DNA of 64,000 nt, taken from contig DGHR01000005.1 in the NCBI GenBank assembly GCA_002392745.1, positions 57,162 through 121,161 on the forward strand, given 5' to 3'. Source of the stretch: Bacteroidales bacterium UBA3843. GTDB taxonomy: Bacteria > Bacteroidota > Bacteroidia > Bacteroidales > Paludibacteraceae. Of the stretch, positions 52,106-62,900 are shown piece by piece (within the stretch, counting starts at the first letter, position 1; every line of letters starts with the position of its first letter). The notes beneath the pieces were generated by a model, which worked only from the letters and a program-made list of their open reading frames with translations, did not search any database and was not told the DNA's origin. The translations under genes were made by a program, and so were the position numbers.

Positions 52106-52147
52106 GAAAGGTGAAAGGTGAGAGGTGAGAGGTGAGAGGTGAAAGGT
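52106..52147 (-). repeat. Six heptamers GAAAGGT/GAGAGGT after cysE
   Basis: Units start at 52106, 52113, 52120, 52127, 52134 and 52141. Read in the sense of cysE they begin directly after its TAA stop. The unit is the same as in the galK-galM spacer 51 kb away. Confidence 0.95.
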
Positions 52148-52920
52148 TAGATACCATCGCCATCGGAGAAGCCGGGAGACTGGATAGCGCGTTGCTGCAT
52201 AACGCGGGAGTGAGGAGGCACATCATGAGTGAGCCATACGTTACCTCCAACAACCGTGTCATGGCCGATGGTCACACGCCCAAGGATAGACGTGTTGGAA
52301 TAGACGGTGACATGGTCCTGGATGATAGGATGGCGCGGGAGGTCAAGCGGATGACCGTTCCGGTCGTACGTGAAATTACGTGCACCAAGCGTGACGCCCT
52401 GATAGAGCATGACGTGATTGCCAATAATAGTAGTAGCACCAATAACAACTCCCGTTCCATGGTCAATACAGAAATACTCTCCGATAGTGGCGGCAGGATG
52501 TATATCAATGCCTGTTTCGGAATGCGCCATCTCGCTGAGCATACGCGGCAAGAGCGGCACGCCAAGCTGCAAAAGGCAATGGGCGGTACGATGGTACAAC
52601 ATCGCTGTAACGAAAGGATAGCAGAGAATAACTTCCGCCTCATCCGTTACCGCCGGGTCGTTGTGCAAAGCCGCCTGTACATCCGTCAGGAGCAGACGCT
52701 GCAGTTCCGGCAAGGCGCTGATAAACGCATCCGCCGTCTGTCCAATACAAGCCGCATTGGAGTCGGAGCAGGATTTGCACATGACCGTAGATAACTGCGA
52801 ATAGAGCAATCCGCGCAGTATCTGGTCAGAGAAATCGCGGTTGGGATAGTATTCGGGGAAGACAATCGAGCGCATGAGGCGCATGATCTTCTGCAATTCG
52901 GTATGAGAGGGAAGGTGCAT
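52147..52920 (-). CDS. cysE: Serine O-acetyltransferase
   Basis: The enzyme acetylates serine to O-acetylserine, the substrate of cysteine synthase encoded next to it. The 257-residue product has an alpha-helical N-terminal half and a left-handed beta-helix of hexapeptide repeats (GIDIHPAATIGEYFCIDHG, GVVIGATTIIGNHVMLYQG, VTIGHDTVVGGNVW), with catalytic-type Asp/His in HSETGIDIHP and IDHGTG. It follows cysK after 50 bp of heptamer repeats. There is no ATG alternative that improves the N-terminus. Confidence 0.93.
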   Translation of the reverse strand: MHLPSHTELQKIMRLMRSIVFPEYYPNRDFSDQILRGLLYSQLSTVMCKSCSDSNAACIGQTADAFISALPELQRLLLTDVQAALHNDPAVTDEAEVILCYPFVTAMLYHRTAHCLLQLGVPLLPRMLSEMAHSETGIDIHPAATIGEYFCIDHGTGVVIGATTIIGNHVMLYQGVTLGARNFTYDRNGHPLDLPRHPIIQDHVTVYSNTSILGRVTIGHDTVVGGNVWLTHDVPPHSRVMQQRAIQSPGFSDGDGI

Positions 52921-52970
52921 ATTGGTAATTGGTAATTGGTGATTGGTAATTGGTAATTGGTGATTGGTGA
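52921..52970 (-). repeat. Seven heptamers ATTGGTA/ATTGGTG filling the cysK-cysE spacer
   Basis: Seven units of ATTGGTA or ATTGGTG in perfect 7-bp register occupy the whole gap between the cysK stop codon and the cysE start codon. The sense-strand units are TCACCAA or TTACCAA. Confidence 0.97.
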
Positions 52971-53876
52971 TTAGAGGACGGAGAGGTATCTTTCACCTGT
53001 GTCGGGAAGGAGGGCGACGATGAGTTTGCCGCGGTTCTCCTGTTTCTGCGCCAGCCGGTACGCCGCATGGAAAGCAGCACCGGAAGAAATACCGACAAGC
53101 AGTCCTTGCGTTTTTGCGAGAAGCCGTGCGGCATCGTATGCCTCCTCGTCCGTGACGGTGAGCACTTGGTCTATAACCTCGGGATTGTACGTCTGCGGAA
53201 CAAAACCAGCACCTATGCCCTGAATCTTATGTTTGCCCGCCTGGCCCTTCGATAGCACGGGAGAAGAGGCCGGTTCGACAGCAATGATTTGCACAGAGGG
53301 CTTGTGCTGTTTGAGCGCCTGCCCTACTCCACTGACCGTACCGCCCGTACCGACCCCTGCGACAAAGAGGTCGATTTGTCCGTCAGTGTCAGTCCAAATC
53401 TCCTGTCCGGTAGTACGTACGTGCATAGCAGGGTTGGCAGGATTGACAAACTGGCCAAGAATGACCGCTCCGGGTATTTCGCTGCGGAGTTGTTCCGCAC
53501 GTTCGATAGCCCCCTTCATTCCCTGCGCACCAGGTGTAAGTTCCAATTGCGCGCCATAAGCTTTGAGCAGATTGCGCCGCTCTACAGACATCGTGTCAGG
53601 CATCGTAAGGATGACCTTGTAGCCCCGAGCCACACCTACCCAAGCGAGTCCGACACCCGTGTTGCCGCTGGTGGGTTCGATGATAGTAGCGCCGGGAGAG
53701 AGGAGTCCGCGCTGCTCGGCGTCCTGAATCATCGCCAAGGCAATGCGGTCCTTGACACTTCCGCCCGGGTTGAAATATTCGAGTTTGAGAACAAGCCGCG
53801 CCTGCTGTCCCTCCAAGCCCCGTATTTCGAGCATTGGAGTGTTGCCGATAAGGTCAGTGAGTTGTGAGAAAATCAT
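52971..53876 (-). CDS. cysK: Cysteine synthase A
   Basis: A pyridoxal-phosphate enzyme that makes cysteine from O-acetylserine and sulfide. The 301-residue product has the PLP-lysine motif NPGGSVKDRIA, the substrate loop EPTSGNTG, the phosphate-binding GVGTGGTVSG and the C-terminal GISSGAA. The length is typical. It has its own promoter and leads the cysK-cysE pair. The order and the linkage support coordinated cysteine synthesis. Confidence 0.96.
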   Translation of the reverse strand: MIFSQLTDLIGNTPMLEIRGLEGQQARLVLKLEYFNPGGSVKDRIALAMIQDAEQRGLLSPGATIIEPTSGNTGVGLAWVGVARGYKVILTMPDTMSVERRNLLKAYGAQLELTPGAQGMKGAIERAEQLRSEIPGAVILGQFVNPANPAMHVRTTGQEIWTDTDGQIDLFVAGVGTGGTVSGVGQALKQHKPSVQIIAVEPASSPVLSKGQAGKHKIQGIGAGFVPQTYNPEVIDQVLTVTDEEAYDAARLLAKTQGLLVGISSGAAFHAAYRLAQKQENRGKLIVALLPDTGERYLSVL

Positions 53877-53912
53877 AGTTGCAGTCTATTAAGTACAAAT
53901 ACTAAAACGGCA

Positions 53913-53944
53913 CAAAGGTACAATAAATATTTCACATACACAAA
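53913..53944 (-). promoter_or_regulatory. cysK promoter
   Basis: On the minus strand a -33 TTTG (53941-53944) and a -7 TACCTTTG (53913-53920) are 20 bp apart; cysK starts 36 bp downstream. The -33 element touches the terminator of the upstream giant gene. Confidence 0.75.
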
Positions 53945-53972
53945 AAAAAAGCGACCCGCAGGCCGCTTTTTT
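53943..53972 (-). terminator. Terminator of the 3208-residue gene
   Basis: Arms AAAAGCG and CGCTTTT with an inner CC/GG pair close a CGCA loop; on the minus strand a run of at least eight T follows. It lies 17 bp after the stop codon of the giant gene. Confidence 0.85.
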
Positions 53973-53988
53973 CGTTATGTACCCCCAA

Positions 53989-56900
53989 TTAGGGTTTTGC
54001 AATGAGTTTGCCAGAAGCAATCTTCGTCTTGTCGCCGAGGAAGAAGGTGTAGAAATAGATTCTGTTGGAATCAATATTAATCACCAGTCCCGAGCGATTG
54101 TTGACTATATCATTGAGTCGGTCCATATTGTTTGCATCGAGCACAACCTCCGCATCATTCGGGTCCGCAACCGGTACCGGCTGGTAGGAGAGCAAGTGTC
54201 CGTTCTGGTCGAAGAGGGCGAAGGAAACCGCCTTGCGCACGGTGCCGACGAAGATACTCAACGAGCCAGGGATGCGTTTCACAATTACGTCGTTGGCCGT
54301 AGCATCGAGGTCCGTATTGATGGACGAGATCGCGAAGTGGATGTAATATCTGCGCTCAGAACCATCCATTGCTGTACAGATAATCATACAAGTGTCACCC
54401 GCCGAAACCTCACGTACGCTGACTTCCGCGTTCTCGGAATTCGGTATTGCCACGATAGCCGGAGGAGTGATACCCTCGAGCAGATAGTAGGTATAGAAGG
54501 TGATTTCGCTGTCGAAGTCCTTAATCAACTCTCCGTCGAGCATAATAGACTTGAGCGAGCAGTCACCATCCAGCGCCACCTTCTGCGTAATGATGTACGT
54601 AACTTCGGTGGTACCGTCCTGTGCGATAACCGTGATATAGAGCGTTCCGTTCTCATCCATCTTGGCAGAAGAAACGGCCAGCGAGTCACTGAGGACGTAG
54701 GTAACATCCTCGAGCGTGAAATAGTCCGCCTCGGTAGAGCCATAGGGGTGTGCGAATTCGTACTCTGTATCCGCCGGTGTGAAATCAGCAATCGGATTAC
54801 CGTCAATACTGATGCTCAACAGTGTAGCGTCAGAAGGTTTGACGAAATGGAAGATAATGGAATAGATTGCCTGGTCTTCGCCGTTCGGTGCCGTAACCGT
54901 GATATCCACCTGAAGGTCTCCGTTGGGGAGGAGATAGTGAACAGTGTCGGCAGACTGCTGTGCGTCGTAGAAGACCGTCTCCACGTCAGGCAACTGCTGC
55001 TCGAGCGAGAGCGTAGCGTTGTATTTGAGATTGACTGTATATGAGTAAATCTCAGGACGATACGGGAACTCGTTGGAAGTGAAGGTAACTCCCTCTGCAT
55101 CAGTGAGGATGATATCACGGAGCGTAGTAATCGACGACATGACGCGTTCGAAGACAAGCGTGTATGTCTGCTGATGGCTGATGTCCTCGGCGGTCACATC
55201 CACATAGACGGTATCCTCTATTACGCGGATTTCGTAGGTCTGCGCGTCTTCCTTCTTCACTACAGATACGACAGGGACGGAAGCCTCACGGTCAATCTCA
55301 ACCCTATAGTTGAAACGCTCCGCATCGAAGTTGGTCAACGGTTTTCCACCAAGCATAATCATATTGAGCGTAGCATCCACGGAGAGCTCTACAGGATAAT
55401 GAATCGTGTAGGTACGCGAAGCGCCAGTAGCCGCCGTGACGGCAACGATAGACTTGTATCCAAGCGATTTACCGCTAAGGGTATCACGAGATTGCGAAAC
55501 CATTACATTCTGGTACTCATCGCCGCCGATATACTCGACAACAGGGAGCGCGCCATTGAGTTCGTTGGCCTGTGCCGATGTAAGCTGGTAATAATACTCA
55601 CCCTTGTACGGGTTGAAGTCCGGCAGTTGCTTCTGGTCCACGAAAATCATCTGGAGTGTGTCAATCTCCGACTTGAGGATGGTGTAAGAAACGGTGTATG
55701 TATTCTTCTTTCCACTCTCGGAAGTTACGTTGATTTGACGTACGAGCGCGTTCTCCGCTATAGAAACCGTATCCATGGAAATTGTCTGCCACTCGTCACC
55801 CTCGTCCCAACTGAGGTCAGGGAAGGCGGCCGTACCGACAGGCAGCGAGAGCGAGTAGAAATACTTCTGCGGCTCAAAGCCCGGGAGTACCGCACCATCG
55901 GCATAAATCTTGAGCAGGCTGTCCACATCCGACTGTGTGTAATGGAATACAACCACATACGTATTTCCCCGAACAGTAGTATCCTCCGGCAAGACCTGAA
56001 TAGTAGCCTGCAGTTTGTCATTGTCAATCTCAATCGGCAGCAGGGTCTGGGAAGCTTCACCCTTTTGTGCAGCCACTTCGGGCAGAGAGTAAACACCAGT
56101 AGGCAGTTTCACCTGATAGAAGTAATACTGCGGGTCGAAGTCGGGCAACTCTTTACCATCCAAGAAAATCATGGAGAGGTCCGCGTTGGTAGATTGCGGA
56201 ATGACGAAGTGGAGGGTGTAGTCGTTGGTTGAGACATTATCCGAAGCCGTTACATGGAGTTGGATTGTATCCTTGCCAATATGTTCAATCACAACAGACT
56301 GTCCGTCCATCTTGAGTTGCGCGTTTACCTCGGGCAGAATTGTAGTTCCTGCCGGGAGGTAGATGAGATAGTTGTTCTGTCCCTGGTCGAATGTCAGGTT
56401 CAGGTCGGCATTGAGCGCACGCTCGAAGTCCACAAAGTCTTTTCCGTTGAGTGTGATATTCGCCAGGAATGCATCGGTAGACTGGTTCTCCACATAAATC
56501 TCGACCTGATAGTCCGCCTCGGTAGTACCATCCTCAGCCACCACGTGGAGTGTGTAGATATACTCTTGTTCGGGTCGAACTTCCTTCTTCTTCACCGAGA
56601 CATTCTGGAAGCGGTCAGCAGAGGTGTAGTCCACATCAATATCACTGGTCTTGAGGGAGATAGAATAGAAGTGACGTCCAGCCTCGAAATGGTCTAGGAT
56701 AGCGCCATTGACGGTAATACCACTGAGGTCCACACAATGGCTCGGTTCCGCCATCACAGTAAGCGTGTATTCATTGACGACCTTTCCGTCCTCACTGGTA
56801 ACCGTGAGGGTGCTTTGCTCACCGATTCCGGCAGCCTCTACATCCACTTTCTGTCCTTTCTGTCCGGCGATGTAAGTCACCGAAGGCATAATGGGTTGTG

Positions 56901-59900
56901 CCGCTTTGACCGCCGGCGCAGGCAGAACAACAGTATAGTCTTTCTGTGCGGGGTCAAAGCCATCAATCATTACGCTATCAAGCATGATACCTGCGAGAAG
57001 GGCATTGTTGCTCTTCGGTTTCTGAACGCGCACCTTATAGGTTTTCTTCGGTGCCTCAGGGTTAGCCGGCGTTACCTCGATAGAATATTCCGTAACTCCA
57101 TCGACAGATGTCTGCGAGGTAATGAGCGTCTGCTCTGCCTCGGCCGCGATAGCTTCGAGCCAAATCGTAGTGTCGGAATAAATCGGGTATATCGTGTCGG
57201 AGGGAAGGAAGTCTGCGAGGTCAACACCATTTTCCTGTATACTTGCCAAATCAGCGTTGGTAGACGGAGCCGTCGGGAAGATCCATTTGTAGGTGTTTTT
57301 AACAGAACCGTACACTTGCCATTCCAAACTATCGGGCGTTTGAACGAATACTACAGAATCCCTGTCGTCTTTGCGCTTGAAGACAACAACTTCATCGGGG
57401 CGTTCCTGCTTCAATTTGAGATTCATGCCCCCCAAACCGATAACATCGTTGCCATTGATTTCAAAGGCGTCGATTTGGCCGGTAGTCGTAATGGTCGGGT
57501 CAAGACGCGTAATGGTGCAGGTGCGTTGGGTCTTACCGTCAGCAGCAGTAATGGTAACAGTAGCTCCAGAAGCGGTATATGTCAAAGCGACGGTCTGTCC
57601 GGCATTCTCCTTTACGAACTCGACTTTCGGCATCTGCTCCGCCGTAACGGTATATTCGTTTTCAGCCACAGTTTCGAGCGTAACTGAATTACCATTGTTG
57701 TCCTCCGCAGAGAGGCTGGTCAAATCGGTACTGTTGGTCTTGGTCTCGCGGAAAGCATAGACAGTGGTTTTGGAGTTGCCATCCTCGGCAGTAACGGTTA
57801 CGGTAATGGTGTTGTCCAAACCGCGTTTAACCGCGAAGTGCTGGTGGATGTTGTCGGGAGAGAGGTTGAAGTCCGGCATGGTCTTTACGCCATAAGGCAT
57901 TGCCACAAAGACGGTGTCGTCCTTGGTGGTCTTGGTGTATGTACCAAAATCCGCCGTATAATCAAGCGTTGTTACAGCATCGCGCTTGAGGACAACGGTA
58001 TAGACGGTGTTGTCTGCAGAGTTCTCACCGTAGTTGGTCACCTTGGCTTTAAGTTCGCCATTGACCCACTCGCCGTTGTTGAGCCACTCAATCGTCTGCA
58101 TTTGGTCGTGTACCTTACCTGTGAACTTGAGCGCAGGAATACCGGAGATGAACTCGTCGTCAGCCAGCGTGTAGGTGAAGGTATTGCCGTCCTTAACAGT
58201 AGACTTGCCATTCACGGTAACGGCAGTCAACTCGGAGTTGTAAACAAAATGGAAGTTTTCCAATAGCAATGTGGACTCATCGACTGTTCCATCCAATGCA
58301 CCGTGACCATAAGTTGCGGCGTTATCGGAGCCAGCCGCATTAAGCGTTAGTGTATAGCGCGCAATCGTTCCCAAAGACGAAGGATTGATGTCCATCGCCA
58401 CCGGTCTCTTTGTATTCAGATTGCTATAATCGCCTGTGTGCCGAATATTTTTAGCGGTAGTACCATGCGCCACCGTCAAATTGCAATACCACTCAGAGAT
58501 ATTCAACGCAGATAACGGAGTAGCCTCAAATGCTAACTGTTCCGGTGTATTTCGGAACTGGACTCCCGTAGATTTGTCATAACTCATCGAAGAAGTTGAC
58601 CCGCCTGCATTTCCCAGGGAAATAGACATATTACCCATCGTCATCATACCCGGAATAGAGCCATTCAAACTTGCGCCGCGGGTGGTAGACAACAACGCAC
58701 CGTTTGCTCCACCTGCCATCGCTTCTTTCCCTGCAGTGTAGGTCATAGAGATCAGGTCTGTGCCAAAAAATGATATTTTCCAATCGTATGAATCCACGCA
58801 GTCTCCAGGAACTTTGAATCCATGAGGATGGTAACCCTTTTTAGCCGCCGGTTCCCAGTTTCCGGCACTGAAGTCCATGTAATCAACATATTTACCATCC
58901 TTCTGGTATTTACCATCGTTGACATAGAACCAGCAAACGGAATATGTCTCGCCGCCATCAACCTTGAAGGTTACTTGTTTTTTCTTTGCGTCAAAAGCTG
59001 AAACTGTTACTGTCTTGCCGTCATAAGCGGTGTATGCAAAGTCTGCAGCGGTGGGTTGGGAGGTAACGTCAATCATATAGTTGTACACGTCCGGACGCCA
59101 GTTCGGCAGCGCATTGCCTTTGAACGTGAGTGTCTGCAGTTTGCCTGTCTTGTCGAACTCCTCCATCTTCGGCGTGATGGTATAAGTCACGTCGTTCACG
59201 CCTTCGCGGTTGGCAGAAGCGATGATGGTTGCGCCGCGGCGGATACCACCGTTGTAGAATACGATGGATTGCTCCGGGTAGTTCTTCTCAACGTTAGTAA
59301 CCTCGAAGTTCTTCACGCCATAAGGCAGGTTGATGATGTTGTCACCGGCAACCGGTGTGAGCGAGCCGGTCTTGGTCTCATCAGCAGCGGTCACATAGCT
59401 GTACTTTACGCTCTTGATGGTGTTCGCACCTTGCGGCTGGGCAATGTTGTAGCGAATGGTGTAGAGACGTGTGTCGCCGTTCTCCGCCTTGACTGTGATT
59501 TTGGTCACGCCGGAAACGGGAGCTTCCACGTAGTCGATGCTTTGTGTCGGCTCCGCCTTCTCAAAAGCAACGTCATACGGTTTGCCGGTTCCGAACGGCA
59601 CATCCATGACGAACTCCGTCGTGTTCACGTCACGAGTGATATTGTCGATAGAGAGGCTGCCCAGTTTGGTGTTGGCAGATTTCTCTTTAGGGAAGGCGAT
59701 GGTGTATTTCGCCTCGGTGCCATCTTGTGCAACGACCTTAATCTCGGTCACGCCGTCAGGACGGCAGAACCAAGTGGTAATGGTCTGGTTCTCCAGTTGC
59801 GCAACAGGGAATACATTCGGTACCACTTTTGCCTCTTTCGGCAGCGTAATGCTGTAGTTGAAGCTATCCGGGCGGAAACGATAGAGGCTCTCACCGTCGA

Positions 59901-62900
59901 TGAGGATGTCCGCCAAGAGGGCGTTGGCACTCTGTTTACGCGCGTACGTAATTATATAGGTGTTCGTGCTGCCATTCTCGGCTGTCACCAGAACACGCTG
60001 TTCCTTGTCGTTGACGTTGTAGCTAAGGATGGTCTGTCCGGGTTTGCCGGTAGCCTTCAGAGCAGGCAGCGCCACACCTTCGTCAATCACCAGTCCATCG
60101 TAGGAGAAGGTGTTGGGGTCGAAGGAGATAGTATAGCCGACGACCTCCAGGGAGTCGAGCGTAGCGTCGGTGTACGGGAGAATATTGAAGGCAACGGTGT
60201 ATGTCTGTTTGGAGCCATCCTCGGCAGAAACGGTAATAGCCCATTTGCCTTTTGCCACTTGGCCGAAGAAGATGACTTCAGCATCGTCGGCTGCGACGTA
60301 TGTTACCTCGGGGTATGCGCTACCGGCTACCAAATCACGTGTGTAGTCCAGCTTATCGGCTTCGAAATCCGTCATTTCCACACCGTCGATGAGTATGGCT
60401 TTCAGCGACTTATTGCCGAGCAGATGACGGCTGAAGGTAACGCTGTAGGCTGTTTTGTTGCCGAGTGTGTCAGCCACGTGGAGCCAAGCCACGGAGTCTT
60501 TCCAGAGGACGTTGACCGTCTGGCTTTCATCGCCCTTGACATAAGCGACCGTAGGCAGTACACGCTCGTAGGAAGCGGTATAATGCAGTTTTGCCGCATC
60601 AAATCCAGTAATAGAGTCGCCATTGACGGTTATCATAGAGAGTCGCGCCGAAGCCGCAGCAACGGGCACAAACTTGATGGTATAGGTGTTGGGGTCTCCC
60701 TGTTCGGGTTGCACCTTGATATATGCAGTACCCGCGCCATAAGGAGCGGTGATAGTCACTTGCTGACCGGGTGCTTTGTCCACTGTGATAGCCGGACATT
60801 TCTCGGAAGTCAGGTTTTTCTCGTAGTTGGTTGAATCCTTCTTGAAACCATCGAGCGCCACGCTGTCCAGATAAATCATATTCAGGAAGGCGTTGGCCGA
60901 GAGGGTCACTTTGAAGGTAACGGTATAAGTCCGTTTGGCACCGCTGGCAGCAGTAACCGTGATGGTCTGCACGCGGTTCTCCAAGACGCTCAGCACACGC
61001 TGGCTCTCCTCCGCAGCGAGGAAAGTGACAGCAGGAATAAGGCTGACGCCCGCCGGGAGGTCAATGGTATATTCCGTTTTCTCGGCATTAAAGCCCTCGA
61101 GCGGTGCACCGTCCAGATAAATCATCTGCAGGGCCGTGTTGTTAGAAGTAGCCACCGAGAAGTGGATGATATAGGTGCGGCTGGCGCCACCAGTAGGACG
61201 AACGGTCAGTTTGTAATCGCCAGAGGTGCCGCTTATCTTGCGTTCGCTCACATTCTGCATTTGCTCATCCTGCCTCAGATAGGTAACTTCCGGCAGTTTG
61301 GTGGTGCCTTGCGGCAGGTTGACATAGTACTCGTTGGTCTCGGGATCCCAGCCGTCAATCAGCACGCCGTCCAGCTTAATCCATTGGAGGGTATTGTCGG
61401 TGTATGAATCGACGGAGAATGCAATCTGGTAAACGGTGGTGGAGCCATTGCCGGCAGTGACGGTAATACGCGTCTTGCCGTTGATACCACCCTCGGTCTT
61501 CTCAATGGTCTGGTACTCGTCTCCGGGAACCGGTTCTATTTCCGGCAGTTCGGTAGTCCCGGCCGGGAGATTGTAGGTGTAAGAGGTCTTGTCCGATGCG
61601 AAGCCATCAATCATGACACCGCCCACTTTGATACCGGAGAGCGTTGATATCTCGGATTTCTCAGTAGAGAAAATGAGTTTGTAGACGGTCTGGTCAGCCT
61701 TGTTGCCGGCAGTGACGGTAACACGTGTCGTACCATCCAGTCCACCCTCGGTCTTCTCAATGGTCTGGTACTTATCGCCGGGTGTCCAGAGGATTTGCGG
61801 CAGCGAGGTGGTACCCATCTTGAGGTTGACATAGTAGGTCATGAAATCCGGCGAGAACGCAATCTGCGTCGAGTCGTCTGCTTTGGCAGGGTTGCATTTC
61901 TGGATTTGCTCTCCGACCACCTGCAAGTCCTTGAGGTAGGTATAAGACGAAGCCTCGAGTTTGAAGTTGAGTTTATAGACTTTGGCGATTGTGTTGCCGG
62001 GTGTGGTGACCGAGATGAGGTATGTGCCGCCATCGATAGTGGACGGTGCGGTGTAGACGATGGTCTGTTCGCCGTCCGGATATGCCGAAACCGCCTTGAT
62101 GGTCGGCATGGTGGTGGTAGACGTAGGCAGGGATACCTTATAGACAGCCTGTGTGGGTGTGAATCCGGGCAGCGAAGTGCCGTTGATAAGGATGTCCTTC
62201 AGGGTGTTATCCGCCAGGGCGGCCACACGGAAGGTGAGATTATAGGTAGCCGTAGATGTACCGTTGGCAGCTGTTACCGTGATGGTAGAAGAGCCTGTAG
62301 GCGAAGCTGGCGGTACAATCTTGATTGTCTGCTTGTCCTCCTGTCCCTCAGCATCCACTACGGGTGCTGCTGTAGTGCCGTACGGCAGGTCAATGGTGTA
62401 GTTGTATTTAGCCGGGCTGAAGCCGTCAAGCGGCGTGCCGTTGATGGTAATCCCCGCCAGTTTGGCATTGGAGCTGGCGGCACGCTGGAACTGGATACGA
62501 TAAGTGGTGATCGATTTGCCATCTTCGGATTTGACCGTAATCACCGTAGGCTTGCTCTGGAGGTCGCCATACTCGATGGCAATCTCGGAACCGCTAAGCG
62601 TACGCCCCGGGAAGGTGGCCGGGGTGCCTTTGGCGTTGGTCAATGCGCCGGCACCGCGCACCGCTTCAATAGTCGGAACTGCCGTGGCAGTCTCTCCCAG
62701 CGAATAGGTCTGAATATCCGAAGTATTCGGGTCGAAACCTTTCCATTCCTTGCCGTCCATATAGAGTTTCTGTATCTTGGACGAGTATATCAGTTCCACA
62801 TCATCTACGTACAACGAGTTGCCAGTATATAGACCGTCGTTGGCGCGGAAGTTAGGATAGTTGGACGCCGAGAAAATGATATTCATCGTGGTCGGCACGG

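Noticed and set aside
59056..60834. Plus-strand reading frame of 592 codons opposite the giant protein gene
   Set aside because: The repeat-rich coding strand leaves long open antisense frames; several others lie across the same gene (for example near 54.0, 55.2 and 61.8 kb). None has features of a real protein.
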